A DNA stretch of 64,000 nt from Actinopolyspora erythraea (GCF_002263515.1 NZ_CP022752.1:2604001-2668000), one strand, 5' to 3'; positions 17,854-27,253 are shown, counted from the first letter of the stretch. Program-made: numbers and translations. Notes: generated by a model not told the origin, from the letters alone.

Positions 17854-18942
17854 TCAGGAGGCGGTCACTCCGAACACCAGCCCCAGCAGGAAGGTCAACC
17901 CGGCCGCGCCCGCCCCGATGCCGAGTTGGCGCAGCGCTCGGGACAGCGGGGAAACTCCGGAGAGCACACCCACCGTCGCCCCGGTGAGCGATAGCGCCGC
18001 ACCGCTCAACCCCGCGGCCACCAGCACAGCGGGGAGCCCGACGAGCCCCGCGAGGAAGGGCGACACCGGCAGCAGGGCGCCGACGGCGAACGCGGCGAAA
18101 CTGGAGGCCGCGGCCTTGATGCCACTGCCGACCACCTCTTCTCCGTCGGGTTCCTCCCGAGCGGGGGACTGCTCGGGAGCTGACCGGCTCAGCATCGCCT
18201 CGGCACGGTGTTCGGCCTCCGATGCCGACATACCGCGGGCGCGGTACACCAGCGCCAGTTCGTTGGCGTCGACGTCCAGTCGTGGCAGTACCCCACCGGC
18301 CGTATCGTCCGGTCGGCCCGCCGCGATCAGCTCCCGCTGCGAACTCACGGAGACGTACTCCCCCGCCGCCATGGACAGCGCTCCCGCCAGCAGACCGGAC
18401 AGTCCGGTCAGCACCACCAGCGTCGGAGTCGCACCACCGCCGATCACCCCCAGCACCAGTGCCAGGTTGCTGACCACACCGTCGTTGATCCCGAACACGG
18501 CCGCACGCAGCGTTCCGGACATCCGCGCCCGGCCCTGCGCCGCCAGTGCGCGGACCACCTCACCGTGCACGCGTTCGTCGGCGGCCATGGCCTCGGTGGC
18601 GTCGGCCCGGAACTCGTAGTAGGAGCGGTTCTCGGCGTGCTGCACCAGCGCCAGGACGAAGATCCACCCGAATCCACGGGCCAGGAAGGCCAGCAGGCGC
18701 ATCCGGAGCGTGGCGCGGCGGGGCTCTCCCACGTGCTCACCGAGCAGCCGTCGCCAGTGGTCGGCGTGACGTTGTTCGGCCTCGGCCAGCCGCAGCAGGA
18801 TCTCCCGCTCCTCCCCGCTCCTGCGTTCGGCGAGCTGGCGGTAGACGGCGGCCTCGGCCCGTTCGTCGGCCAACATCCGGCGCCAGGCGCGCAGTTCGGC
18901 GGCGGACGGCCGCGACCGGTCAGCGGTGGGGTGCTCGGACAC
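17854..18942 (-). CDS. ferritin-like/VIT1 fusion, probable iron or manganese exporter (MbfA type)
   Basis: 362 residues. The N-terminal 140 residues are a rubrerythrin/ferritin-like four-helix domain with carboxylate and His ligands (ADERAEAAVY, LAEAEQRHADHW, MAADERVHGEVV). The C-terminal part is a VIT1/CCC1 transporter starting FGINDGVVSNLALVLGV, with SMAAGEYVSVSSQREL and three more helices. The arrangement matches membrane-bound ferritins such as MbfA, which export iron and protect from peroxide. GTG start just upstream of the ferritin domain. Divergent from the metE-like gene. Iron-dependent control is expected, but I see no clear box. Confidence 0.85.
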   Translation of the reverse strand: MSEHPTADRSRPSAAELRAWRRMLADERAEAAVYRQLAERRSGEEREILLRLAEAEQRHADHWRRLLGEHVGEPRRATLRMRLLAFLARGFGWIFVLALVQHAENRSYYEFRADATEAMAADERVHGEVVRALAAQGRARMSGTLRAAVFGINDGVVSNLALVLGVIGGGATPTLVVLTGLSGLLAGALSMAAGEYVSVSSQRELIAAGRPDDTAGGVLPRLDVDANELALVYRARGMSASEAEHRAEAMLSRSAPEQSPAREEPDGEEVVGSGIKAAASSFAAFAVGALLPVSPFLAGLVGLPAVLVAAGLSGAALSLTGATVGVLSGVSPLSRALRQLGIGAGAAGLTFLLGLVFGVTAS

Positions 18943-19116
18943 GATCCCGAGGATGACACCGGCCGTGTGATCGGGCCGCCCGAAAACGACGGCGCGTCAC
19001 CGGTTGTGGTCCGGACCGCAAGTCCGTGCACAACAGCGAGGCGCTCCCGCACCGCTCGACCCGTCCGTCGACGGGGACGACCTGCGCGGTTGCCAATTCA
19101 CGATCTCGGGGTAAGC

Positions 19117-20370
19117 ATGACTTCCGCAGTAGCCCTCGAGGAGAGGAACGAGGCCATGCGTCCGAGCACCGACCGGATCCTTACCACCCAGGCGGGAAGC
19201 CTGCCACGTCCCGACGAACTCATCGAGCTCAACCGGTCCCGCGCGGAAGGCACCATCGACGAGCAGCGATACCAGCGGGGCGCGGACAGGGCCGTCATCG
19301 AACTGGTCGAACGGGAGCGGAGCGTCGGACTGGACTTCGTCGGCGACGGGGAGTTCGGCAAGTCGATGAGCCAACGGGTGGACTACGGCGCCTGGTGGTC
19401 GTACTCGTTCCAACGGCTCGGCGGCCTGGAACTCGCCGACGCCTCGCTGTTCGAACTGACCCACGACGCGTCCAGGTCGGGCGAGGAGGTGGTCCTGACC
19501 AGTTTCGGCAACCGGCGCGACCGGGTCAGGTTCGCCGAGGCGTACGCCGACCCGTCCGCCGGGGTGGACGTCTCCACCAGCCCGATGAGCTTCCCCGTGT
19601 GCCGGGGACCGCTGCGGTACGTGGGTCACGAGGCGATCAACGCCGACATCGCGCGGTTCAAACGGGCACTGGAGGCCAACGGGCTCGACGAGGGGTTCAT
19701 GACCTCGATCGCCCCGGCTAGTTGTTCGCGGATCGGCAACGAGTACTACGACAGTCAGGAGGAGTTCCTCTACGCGTGCGCGGACGCGATGCGCGAGGAG
19801 TACAAGGCGATCATCGACGCCGGACTCATCCTGCAACTCGACGACCCCGCCATCGCGGAGAACTGGGACCAGATCAACCCCGAACCGTCCGTCGAGGACT
19901 ACAGGCGGTTCACCATGCGGCGGGTGGAGGCGCTCAACCACGCGATCCGCGGGCTGCCGAAGGACCGGATCCGGTTCCACCTGTGCTGGGGCAGTTGGCA
20001 CGGTCCGCACACCACGGACCTGCCGATGCGGGACCTCGTGGACGTCCTGCTCTCCATCGACGTGCGGGCCTACTCCTTCGAGGCCGGCAACGTCCGACAC
20101 GAGCACGAGTGGAAGGTCTGGCAGGACGTCGCACTGCCGGACGACAAATTGCTCCTGCCCGGGGTGGTCAGTCACGCGACCAACGTGGTCGAACACCCCG
20201 AACTGGTCGCCGACCGCATCGTGCGGTTCGCCGAGTGCGTCGGACGTGAGCGGGTCGTGGCCTCGACCGACTGCGGCCTGGGCGGGCGGGTTCATCCGCA
20301 GCTGGCCTGGGCGAAGCTGGAAGCGCTGGCCCAGGGGGCGGAACTGGCGAGCCGACGCCTCTGGCCCTGA
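19117..20370 (+). CDS. MetE C-domain-like (cobalamin-independent) methyltransferase
   Basis: 417 residues, about half of full MetE, corresponding to its catalytic barrel only. ILTTQAGSLPRP opens the fold. All four zinc-ligand positions appear present: His and Cys in FHLCWGSWHGPH, Glu in FEAGN, and Cys in STDCGLGG. The reaction is probably methyl transfer to homocysteine or another thiol from a donor that need not be methyl-THF-polyglutamate, since the N-terminal domain is missing. Start uncertain: ATG 19117 follows CGGGGTAAG; ATG 19156 follows a stronger AGGAGAGG. Divergent from the ferritin/VIT gene. It may work with the MTHFR at 1.8 kb. Confidence 0.82.
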   Translation: MTSAVALEERNEAMRPSTDRILTTQAGSLPRPDELIELNRSRAEGTIDEQRYQRGADRAVIELVERERSVGLDFVGDGEFGKSMSQRVDYGAWWSYSFQRLGGLELADASLFELTHDASRSGEEVVLTSFGNRRDRVRFAEAYADPSAGVDVSTSPMSFPVCRGPLRYVGHEAINADIARFKRALEANGLDEGFMTSIAPASCSRIGNEYYDSQEEFLYACADAMREEYKAIIDAGLILQLDDPAIAENWDQINPEPSVEDYRRFTMRRVEALNHAIRGLPKDRIRFHLCWGSWHGPHTTDLPMRDLVDVLLSIDVRAYSFEAGNVRHEHEWKVWQDVALPDDKLLLPGVVSHATNVVEHPELVADRIVRFAECVGRERVVASTDCGLGGRVHPQLAWAKLEALAQGAELASRRLWP

Positions 20371-20496
20371 GGTGGAAACCGTCCGACGTCTTCCGTTCAG
20401 CCACCGCGCTGACGAAGGACACGGGTTGCTGTATCCGGGTACCATCTCCCTCCGAGTCGTTCTCGTGAACCGCTGCTTCGCCTAGTATCACCGAGG

Positions 20497-21447
20497 ATGG
20501 GCACCACCGGTTCCAGAGCTCGGCTGTCGCTGTCGGAAGCGGAGCGGGAGGGGCTGTCGCGCTGGATCCGACTGCCGTCGACCTCCCAGGCGTTCGCGCT
20601 GCGCTGCCGCATCGTGCTGGAGTGCGCCCGCTGCTCCTCCGACGCCGCCGTCGCTCGCGCACTGGGTGTCTCCGCACGGGTGGTCGGCAGGTGGCGGGCA
20701 CGTTTCCAGGAGGGAGGACTCGCGGGACTGCGGGACCGCCCCCGCTCCGGCGCACCCCGATCGATCTCCGAGGAACAGGTAAAGGCGGTCGCGGAAGCGG
20801 TGCTGACCGAGCCGCCACCGAACGGGGGCAGCTGGACCAAGCGCACCCTCGCCGAACGAGTGGGAGTCTCGCCGTCCTCAGTGGTACGGATACTGCACCG
20901 GCTCGGCATCAGCACCGCCCACGCCAACCGGGCGGATCGCACCGCGACCGGATTCGCCTGGACGGCGCTGCACATCGCTCCCCCCGAGTCGATGATGGTC
21001 TTGGCCGTCGACGACAGCCGTGATCCGGCCAGAGGGGCGAGCAGGGTCCTCCTCCCCGCCGAAGGGGACCATGACGTGGTACTGCGCGCGGAACTGGCCG
21101 AGCACCTGTCCGGACCGGCCAACGGCTACGGTTCGGGAGAATTCGTGGGGTTCCTGCACCAGCTGGAGAAACGAAAGTCGGGTACGCACGACGTCCACCT
21201 GATCTGCCACGGCCACGGCACTCGCAGGATCGAGGCGATACGACGTTGGCAGGAACAGCACTCGGGACTGCATCTGCACTTCACCCCGGACAAGGAGCTC
21301 TGGCTCAGGCTGGTGGAACGCTATTTCACCCCGCTCACCACTCCCCCCTCCACCGGGCGCTCCCCGCTGGCCGCGTTCGCGGCGGAGCTGCGGCGCCGGT
21401 CACGTGGACACCACCGGACGAACACGCTCACCTGGTTCCATCCGTAG
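20497..21447 (+). CDS. IS630-like transposase homologue with degenerate DDE site
   Basis: 316 residues. Residues 25-140 are the IS630-type double helix-turn-helix (VARALGVSARVVGRWRARF and LAERVGVSPSSVVRILHRLG). The catalytic half aligns by eye with IS630 transposases: VLAVDDSR for VLCxDEKS (first Asp kept), HLICHGHGTRR where active enzymes have HLVLDNYGTHK (second Asp replaced by His), and LHLHFTPDKELWLRLVERYF (Glu kept). The region between is compressed. It is full length without frameshifts and I see no terminal inverted repeats or target duplication, so it looks like a retained DNA-binding protein rather than a mobile element. Confidence 0.7.
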   Translation: MGTTGSRARLSLSEAEREGLSRWIRLPSTSQAFALRCRIVLECARCSSDAAVARALGVSARVVGRWRARFQEGGLAGLRDRPRSGAPRSISEEQVKAVAEAVLTEPPPNGGSWTKRTLAERVGVSPSSVVRILHRLGISTAHANRADRTATGFAWTALHIAPPESMMVLAVDDSRDPARGASRVLLPAEGDHDVVLRAELAEHLSGPANGYGSGEFVGFLHQLEKRKSGTHDVHLICHGHGTRRIEAIRRWQEQHSGLHLHFTPDKELWLRLVERYFTPLTTPPSTGRSPLAAFAAELRRRSRGHHRTNTLTWFHP

Positions 21448-22136
21448 TCGAACCGGCCATCACGAGGAGGACCACACGAACTCGTGGTCCACTTCGGCAC
21501 CGCAACGTCGTGAGCGCTTACCTCGCGACCATGGCGAAACGAAGCTCCGAAGACGGCCATGGCACGAACGAGGCCAGCCGGGGCGGTTCCGGCGCCACGC
21601 GCCTCGGGGTCCTCACCGCTTTCGGCGATCTGGGAACCGGCGCGCTCGCCGCGACGAGCGGCCCGCGCGGGGGCCAACGCCGAGGACATCCTGCACGACT
21701 CCGGCGACGAGGGGCTGATGCCCCAGCTGGACATCGTACGGGTTCCACCGTGCTCGCCCCGACCGGCGATCAGTGCCGCGACCGTGCTGGGGATCCGTCC
21801 GGAGAGCACTCCGCCCCCGGAGCGGAACCGGTGAGTCGCCCCGGCTGTCACCCGAAACGCCCTCGCATTCCTTTTCCCGGTGAGCCCCCGGTCGCGCCGG
21901 CCTCGGCCGCGAGGGATTCAGCTCACGTCGGAACCGAACCGTGCTCGCCGTACCGACCCGTTTGGGCCGCCGGCGCCCCGGGTAACAAACCGGGGGCGGC
22001 CCCTGCCGCCGGAACAGCACACCGCCCTCGGCCCTCGGACCCCCGTGCCCGTCGCGTGGTGCCCTCGAAGCAGGGGCCCGCCGGGGCGCGGCGGCCGCGC
22101 AGGGGAACCAGGTTGATCGTTGATCGAGGGGGAGCG
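21448..22136. other. intergenic, no gene supported
   Basis: About 690 bp between the IS630-like gene and the haloperoxidase-type gene. Several overlapping frames exist on both strands, but none combines a ribosome site with a sensible translation. A short stretch around 21665-21750 reads NAEDILHDSGDEGLMPQLD in one frame and could be a decayed gene remnant, but I cannot identify it. Confidence 0.4.
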
Positions 22137-22964
22137 ATGCCGACTGTCGAGACCCACGACGGAGCCGAGATCTTCTACAAGGACTGGGGGGACGGACCTC
22201 CGGTGATCTTCATCCACGGTTGGCCGCTGAACGCCGACGCGTGGGATGATCAGCTGAACGCGGTGGCCGAGCAGGGTTTCCGGGCGATCGCGCACGACCG
22301 GCGAGGACACGGCCGCTCCACGCAGACCTGGTACGGCAACGACAACGACACCTGGGCAGACGACCTTTCCAGGCTCATCGAGACGCTGGACCTGCGCGGT
22401 GTCACCCTGGTCGCGCATTCGATGGGAGGGGGCGAGCTGAGCCGCTACGTCGGCAGGCACGGCACCTCCCGACTGGACAGGGCGGTGCTGCTGGCGGCGG
22501 TACCACCGCTGATGCTGCGGACGGCCTCCAACCCCGAGGGAACGCCCATCGACGTCTTCGACGGTATCCGCGAGGGCATGCGCAGGGAACGATCCCAGTT
22601 CTGGCAGGACCTCACCGAGACCTTCTTCGGCAGCAACCGGCCGGGCAACAACGTCACCCAGGGCAACAAGGACGCCTTCTGGCTGATGGCCATGCGGCAG
22701 GGCCTCAAGGCGGGTCTGGACTGCGTGAAGCAGTTCTCGGAAACCGACTTCACCGAGGACCTCGGGCGGTTCGACATCCCCACCCTGGTGGTGCACGGCG
22801 ACGACGACCAGATAGTGCCCATCGAGGCCTCGGCCAGGAAGTCAGCCGAGATCATCCCGGACGCCACGTTGAAGGTCTACCCGGGAGCCGGACACGGTCT
22901 GGCCAATGTGCCCGGTGACAAGGAGAAGTTCAACGAGGACCTGTTGAACTTCCTGAAAGGCTGA
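22137..22964 (+). CDS. alpha/beta hydrolase, non-heme chloroperoxidase type
   Basis: 275 residues, full length for the family. Oxyanion motif FIHGWPLNADAWDDQ, nucleophile elbow LVAHSMGGGE (Ser about 96), acid in VVHGDDDQIVP, and catalytic His in YPGAGHGLANVPGDKE. This is the cofactor-free haloperoxidase/perhydrolase group, which forms peracids in vitro; the physiological role is usually ester hydrolysis. ATG preceded by GAGGGGGAGCG. Single gene, convergent with the ActP gene across a strong hairpin. Confidence 0.88.
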   Translation: MPTVETHDGAEIFYKDWGDGPPVIFIHGWPLNADAWDDQLNAVAEQGFRAIAHDRRGHGRSTQTWYGNDNDTWADDLSRLIETLDLRGVTLVAHSMGGGELSRYVGRHGTSRLDRAVLLAAVPPLMLRTASNPEGTPIDVFDGIREGMRRERSQFWQDLTETFFGSNRPGNNVTQGNKDAFWLMAMRQGLKAGLDCVKQFSETDFTEDLGRFDIPTLVVHGDDDQIVPIEASARKSAEIIPDATLKVYPGAGHGLANVPGDKEKFNEDLLNFLKG

Positions 22965-23041
22965 TCCGCTCGTCCGGGGGCCGAACGGGACCACGGGCGA
23001 CCGCGGTGCGGCCGACACGCTCCCGGGGCGGAAGGTGTGAC

Positions 23042-23078
23042 CGGGTGTCCGGGAAACGGGCAGTTCCCCGGACACCCG
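23042..23078. terminator. bidirectional terminator
   Basis: CGGGTGTCCGGG (23042-23053) pairs perfectly with CCCGGACACCCG (23067-23078) over 12 bp. It lies between the convergent hydrolase and actP-like genes. Confidence 0.75.
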
Positions 23079-23101
23079 AACCGGGACGTCGTGACGGGAC
23101 C

Positions 23102-24718
23102 TCAGTGCGAGGAGGCCTTCTCCGCCCCCGCACCTGTCAGGGAGCGCACCTCCATCTCGGCGTACTTGGCCTCGTCGTGCTCACCGGAGAGCACCGTGCC
23201 GAGCCAGCCCAGGAAGAACGAGGCGGGGATGGATACCAGCCCCGGGTTCTCCAGCGGGAACCAGTGGAAGTCCACCCCGCTGAGCATCGAGGTCTCGCTG
23301 CCGGAGACGGCCGGGGAGAACACGATGAGCAGCACGGCGATGGACAGACCACCGTAGATGCTGCACAACGCACCCGTGGTGTTGAACCGCCTCCAGAACA
23401 ACGAGTACAGGATCGTCGGCAGGTTCGCCGAGGCGGCTACCGCGAACGCCAGTGCCACCAGGAACGCCACGTTCTGGTTGCGCGCGAGGATGCCACCGAC
23501 GATGGCCACCGCCCCGATGACCACGGCGGTTATCCGCGCGACGCGGACCTCCGCCTGCTTGTCGGCCACCTCGCCCCTCTTGATGACGTTGGCGTAGATG
23601 TCGTGCGCGAAGGACGCGGACGCCGTGATCGTCAGCCCCGCCACCACGGCGAGAATGGTGGCGAACGCGACGGCGGAGATGAATCCCAGCAGAACCGGTC
23701 CACCCAGTGCCTGCGCCAGCAGCGGCGCCGCGGAGTTGGACCCTCCCGGTGCCTGGCTGATCGTCTCCGGTCCGACCATGGCCGCCGCGCCGTAGCCGAG
23801 AACCAGGGAGAACAGGTAGAACAGGCCGATCAGGAAGATCGCCCAGACCACGGAGCGACGTGCCTCACGGGAGGTCGGCACGGTGTAGAACCGCATGAGC
23901 ACGTGCGGCAGTCCCGCGGTCCCGAGCACCAGCGCGAGTCCCAGTGACAGGAAGTCCAGCTTGCTGATCTCGGAGGTGCCGTACTTGGCTCCCGGTTCGA
24001 GCAGCCGCTCGCCCGTGGCACCCGCCTTGTCCACGGCTCCCTGCAGCACGGCCGAGAAGTCGAAACCGTACTTGGCGAGCACCCAGAGGGTCATCGCGGC
24101 AGCACCGGTTATCAACAGCGCCGCCTTGATGATCTGCACCCAGGTCGTGCCCTTCATCCCTCCGACCAGCACGTAGACGATCATGATGACGCCCACGACC
24201 GCGATGACCAGACTGACCCCCACCGGGTTGTTGATTCCCAGCAGCAGCGAGACCAGCACACCGGCTCCCGCCATCTGTGCCAGCAGGTAGAAGAAGCTCA
24301 CCGCCAGGGTCGAGGTGGCCGCGGCCGCCCGCACCGGACGTTGCCGCATCCGGAAGGCGAGCACGTCGCCCATGGTGAACTTGCCGGTGTTGCGCAGCAG
24401 TTCGGCCACCAGCAGCAGAGCGACCAGCCACGCCACGAGAAAGCCGATCGAGTACAGGAAACCGTCGTAGCCGTACAGCGCGATGGCGCCGACGATGCCG
24501 AGGAAGGAGGCCGCGGACAGGTAGTCACCGGAGATGGCTATGCCGTTCTGCGGGCCGGAGAACGCGCGTCCGGCGGCGTAGTAGTCCGAGGCGGTCTTGG
24601 TGGTCCGGCTGGCACGCAGCACCACGACCAGGGTCACGACGACGAAAGCGACGAATACGCTGATGTTGATGATCGGATTGCTGCCCTGCAGCCCACCGCT
24701 CTGCGCCAACGGAGTCAT
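23102..24718 (-). CDS. actP: cation/acetate-type sodium:solute symporter
   Basis: 538 residues with about 13 transmembrane helices. Motifs: SDYYAAGRAFSGPQNGIAISGDYLSAASFLG near the N-terminus, GTAGLPHVLMRFYTVP in the middle, and a charged C-terminus. This matches ActP/MctC-type monocarboxylate symporters that take up acetate, propionate or pyruvate with Na+ or H+. Its ATG overlaps the stop of the DUF485 gene (ATGA at 24715-24718), the common DUF485-ActP coupling. The symbol is used for the family, not proven substrate. Confidence 0.88.
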   Translation of the reverse strand: MTPLAQSGGLQGSNPIINISVFVAFVVVTLVVVLRASRTTKTASDYYAAGRAFSGPQNGIAISGDYLSAASFLGIVGAIALYGYDGFLYSIGFLVAWLVALLLVAELLRNTGKFTMGDVLAFRMRQRPVRAAAATSTLAVSFFYLLAQMAGAGVLVSLLLGINNPVGVSLVIAVVGVIMIVYVLVGGMKGTTWVQIIKAALLITGAAAMTLWVLAKYGFDFSAVLQGAVDKAGATGERLLEPGAKYGTSEISKLDFLSLGLALVLGTAGLPHVLMRFYTVPTSREARRSVVWAIFLIGLFYLFSLVLGYGAAAMVGPETISQAPGGSNSAAPLLAQALGGPVLLGFISAVAFATILAVVAGLTITASASFAHDIYANVIKRGEVADKQAEVRVARITAVVIGAVAIVGGILARNQNVAFLVALAFAVAASANLPTILYSLFWRRFNTTGALCSIYGGLSIAVLLIVFSPAVSGSETSMLSGVDFHWFPLENPGLVSIPASFFLGWLGTVLSGEHDEAKYAEMEVRSLTGAGAEKASSH

Positions 24719-25059
24719 TCCGGCCTCCCCTCGAGCTCCTCGCGGATCCTGCCCGCCACCGGGTCGAGCCGCCGATTGGCGAACCGCACGTAGACTCCGG
24801 TGATGACGAAGGTGGACACGAACTGCAGCAGTCCCAGTACCAGGCCCACGTTGATGTTGCCGAAGAGCTTGACGGACATGAACCCGTGTGCGTAGTCGGC
24901 GAGCAGCACGTACAGCAGGTACCAGCCCAGGAACAGCGCGGCCACGGGAAACACGAACCCGCGCAGCCTGCGGCGCAGCGCCACGAAGTCCGCGCTGGCG
25001 TGGGCCTCGGTCCACTGTTCCGTCGTGGGATCCCGGGACTCGGATTCCTCGGTTGTCAC
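24715..25059 (-). CDS. DUF485 small membrane subunit
   Basis: 114 residues with two transmembrane helices (about residues 34-54 and 66-90) flanked by charged ends; LRRRLRGFVFPVAALFLGWYLLYVL and FGNINVGLVLGLLQFVSTF are typical for DUF485. These proteins are nearly always encoded directly before ActP-type symporters and probably help fold or regulate them. ATG at 25059 preceded by TTAGGAGGCGGTT, a strong ribosome site. A separate promoter likely lies in the 160 bp gap to the preceding symporter gene. Confidence 0.88.
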   Translation of the reverse strand: MTTEESESRDPTTEQWTEAHASADFVALRRRLRGFVFPVAALFLGWYLLYVLLADYAHGFMSVKLFGNINVGLVLGLLQFVSTFVITGVYVRFANRRLDPVAGRIREELEGRPE

Positions 25060-25220
25060 AACCGCCTCCTAACACGAACGAGTGACTCAAGGCACAGTAG
25101 GAAGCTCGCGTCGTGTTGGGGAGACGGCTGCGACCGATGGGCGAACCGTGCGACGAGCGGTGGACGAGCGGTAGGGCGATCCGGACGAACGTGGCCGGGC
25201 GGAGCCCGGTTCCACCGCTG

Positions 25221-26906
25221 TCACGTCCCGGACTCGGTCCTCGCGATCTGGTCCAGATGCAGTCGCAGCATGGCGGACTTCGCCCACGAGGGAGAACGCC
25301 CGCGCAGCGAGACCAGCACCATGGTGCCGAAGGCGAGCGGCACCGCCCACGGCGCCGGTTGAGCCAGCAGGATGGCCAGCCAGCCGTGCAGCTCCGGCCC
25401 GAACAGGGTCGCCACGATCCCGGCCGATGATCCGAGCAGCCCGACCAGCACACCGCTGATCGCCCCCGTCGCCGTGAGCCGCCACCACCAGATCCCCAGC
25501 ACCAGCAGGGGGCAGAAGGTCGCCGCCGCCAGCGTGAACGCCCATGTGACCAGGATGTTGGTCTCCAGCGGTGCCGCGGACAACGCGAGCAGGATGATCA
25601 CTCCCGCCGCGAGCGGAGCGGTGCCGCGTAATCGTCCCAGACCTCCGGGCACGAGATCGTGTGAGAGAGCGCCGGCGAGCACCAGCAGCAGCCCCAGCGA
25701 AGTGGCGAGGAACGCGGCGAAGGCGCCACCGGTCAACAGCACGGTGAACAGGGTGCCCACCCAGCCGGAGTCCACCCGCGCCGGGAGCGCGACCACCACC
25801 GTGTCGGTGCCCCCGGACAGGTACAGCCTCGGCAGCAGCACCCTGCCCAACGCCCCGTAGATCCCCGGGAACAGGTAGAACACGCTCAACAGGCCCACCG
25901 TCAACGCGGCGGTCCGACGCGCGCTCGCCCCGTCGGGAGTGGTGTGGAACCGCACCACCACGTGCGGAAGTCCCATGGTGCCGAACATGGTCGCGACCAG
26001 CACCGCCCATGTGCCGAACAACGGGTGCCCGGCGTCGGCGACGTCCAGCAGCGGAAGCCGCCACCGCTCACCTCCCGGCAGTCCGCCGGACCCCACCCGG
26101 GGAACGGGCTCACCCGCCGGGAAGACGAGGACCTCCCCCGCCCGGATGTCGTGGGCGCCGGGTCGCAGCACACGGGTGCTCCCCTCCGGCAGCCGAATCC
26201 GTGTCGGCTCGGTGATCCGGAAGGTGACCCCGATCCGGAACTCCACCCGCGTCCGCTGCTCGAAACGCTCGAACTCCACGGGGTGCAGCGCCTGTTCTCG
26301 CACGCCTGCTCCGGAGAAAACCACCAACCAGACCGCTGGCACCGCGAACAGCAGCAGTTTCAGGCAGAACTGCACCGCCTGCACGTAGGTGGCCGCACGC
26401 ATCCCACCGAGAGCCAGGGTCACGCTGATGACGGCACCCGCGATGACCACTCCCACCCAGTACGGGGTGGCCCCGACCGCGCTGAGCACCAGCCCAGCCG
26501 TGCGGAACTGCGGAACCAGGTACAGCACCGCGATCAGCAGCACCACAACGGCGGTCAGTTTCCGGAGCACCGCCGAGGACAGCCTCGCCTCGGCGAAGTC
26601 GGGAACGGTCAACGCGCCGGAGCGGCGCATGGGCGCCGCCACCAGCACCAGCATCGCCACGTAACCGGCGGTGAAGCCGACGGGGTACCACAGGGCGCCG
26701 ACTCCGTCCTTGACCATCATGCCCGCGATCCCGAGGAACGAGGCGGCCGAGAGGTACTCCCCGGACACGGCGGCCGAGTTCAGCAGCGGCGATACCTGCC
26801 TGGAAGCGACCAGGAAGTCCGAGGTCGTGCGCATCGCCGCGACACCGCGCACCCCGACGAACAGGGTCAGCAGCACCACCGGCGTGACCGCCAGCACCGC
26901 CACCAT
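25221..26906 (-). CDS. second sodium:solute symporter, with enlarged central loop
   Basis: 561 residues. SDFLVASRQVSPLLNSAAVSGEYLSAASFLG and GTMGLPHVVVRFHTTP place it in the same SSS subfamily as the neighbouring ActP. It differs by a loop of about 95 residues before the GLPHV motif (about 45 in the neighbour), which is rich in Arg, Glu and beta-type sequence. Start ATG shares its A with the upstream stop (TGATG), so translation is coupled to the small membrane protein before it. The substrate is probably a carboxylate, under the control of the kinase/LytTR pair at the head of the operon. Confidence 0.85.
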   Translation of the reverse strand: MVAVLAVTPVVLLTLFVGVRGVAAMRTTSDFLVASRQVSPLLNSAAVSGEYLSAASFLGIAGMMVKDGVGALWYPVGFTAGYVAMLVLVAAPMRRSGALTVPDFAEARLSSAVLRKLTAVVVLLIAVLYLVPQFRTAGLVLSAVGATPYWVGVVIAGAVISVTLALGGMRAATYVQAVQFCLKLLLFAVPAVWLVVFSGAGVREQALHPVEFERFEQRTRVEFRIGVTFRITEPTRIRLPEGSTRVLRPGAHDIRAGEVLVFPAGEPVPRVGSGGLPGGERWRLPLLDVADAGHPLFGTWAVLVATMFGTMGLPHVVVRFHTTPDGASARRTAALTVGLLSVFYLFPGIYGALGRVLLPRLYLSGGTDTVVVALPARVDSGWVGTLFTVLLTGGAFAAFLATSLGLLLVLAGALSHDLVPGGLGRLRGTAPLAAGVIILLALSAAPLETNILVTWAFTLAAATFCPLLVLGIWWWRLTATGAISGVLVGLLGSSAGIVATLFGPELHGWLAILLAQPAPWAVPLAFGTMVLVSLRGRSPSWAKSAMLRLHLDQIARTESGT

Positions 26907-27253
26907 CAGTGCCGCTCCAGCCGCTCGGCGCGCCGCAACTGCCGCCACGCCAGCAGCACCATGGCCGGAAAGGGCACGAGCACCGGAACCAGCCAGGCCA
27001 CCGGTATCCCGACCAGGCGTAGTGAGAGGGGGGTGGACAAGACGGCCTGCAGGAGGGGAAGCCCGAACACGAGCACGACCAGCCAGCACAGCGTGACCAC
27101 GCCCTGGCGGCGTTGTGCCCGGTGGAGCGCGCTCGCCCGCTCGTGCTCCGTGGGCCCCAGCGGGGGAAAGCTCCAGTTCCGCCGGGAGGTTCGCCGTTCA
27201 CGAGCCATCCGGGTCTGCGGGCTCATCACCGGAACCCGCTTTCCCCCACTCAT
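26906..27253 (-). CDS. small DUF485-like membrane protein
   Basis: 115 residues. A long basic N-terminus (about 50 residues) precedes two transmembrane helices, VVTLCWLVVLVFGLPLLQAVL and IPVAWLVPVLVPFPAMVLLAW, and a charged tail RRAERLERH. By position and topology it is the DUF485-like partner of the second symporter. It is coupled on both sides: ATGA with the LytTR gene upstream and TGATG with the symporter downstream. Confidence 0.75.
   Translation of the reverse strand: MSGGKRVPVMSPQTRMARERRTSRRNWSFPPLGPTEHERASALHRAQRRQGVVTLCWLVVLVFGLPLLQAVLSTPLSLRLVGIPVAWLVPVLVPFPAMVLLAWRQLRRAERLERH

Noticed and set aside
18208..19116. An open frame that would extend the MetE-like protein by about 300 residues upstream
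   Set aside because: It is antisense to the ferritin/VIT1 gene, has a random composition and is preceded by no ribosome site; the enzyme fold begins near 19150.
20497..21447. Active insertion sequence
   Set aside because: I found no terminal inverted repeats or target duplication around it, and the second catalytic Asp is replaced by His.
21246..22136. An open frame running into the haloperoxidase gene from upstream
   Set aside because: It overlaps the IS630-like gene in another frame and reads as Arg/Pro/Ala-rich sequence without domain similarity; a strong ribosome site stands before 22137.
23006..23947. Plus-strand His/Gln/Arg-rich frame opposite actP
   Set aside because: Typical antisense shadow of a membrane-protein gene in high-GC DNA.
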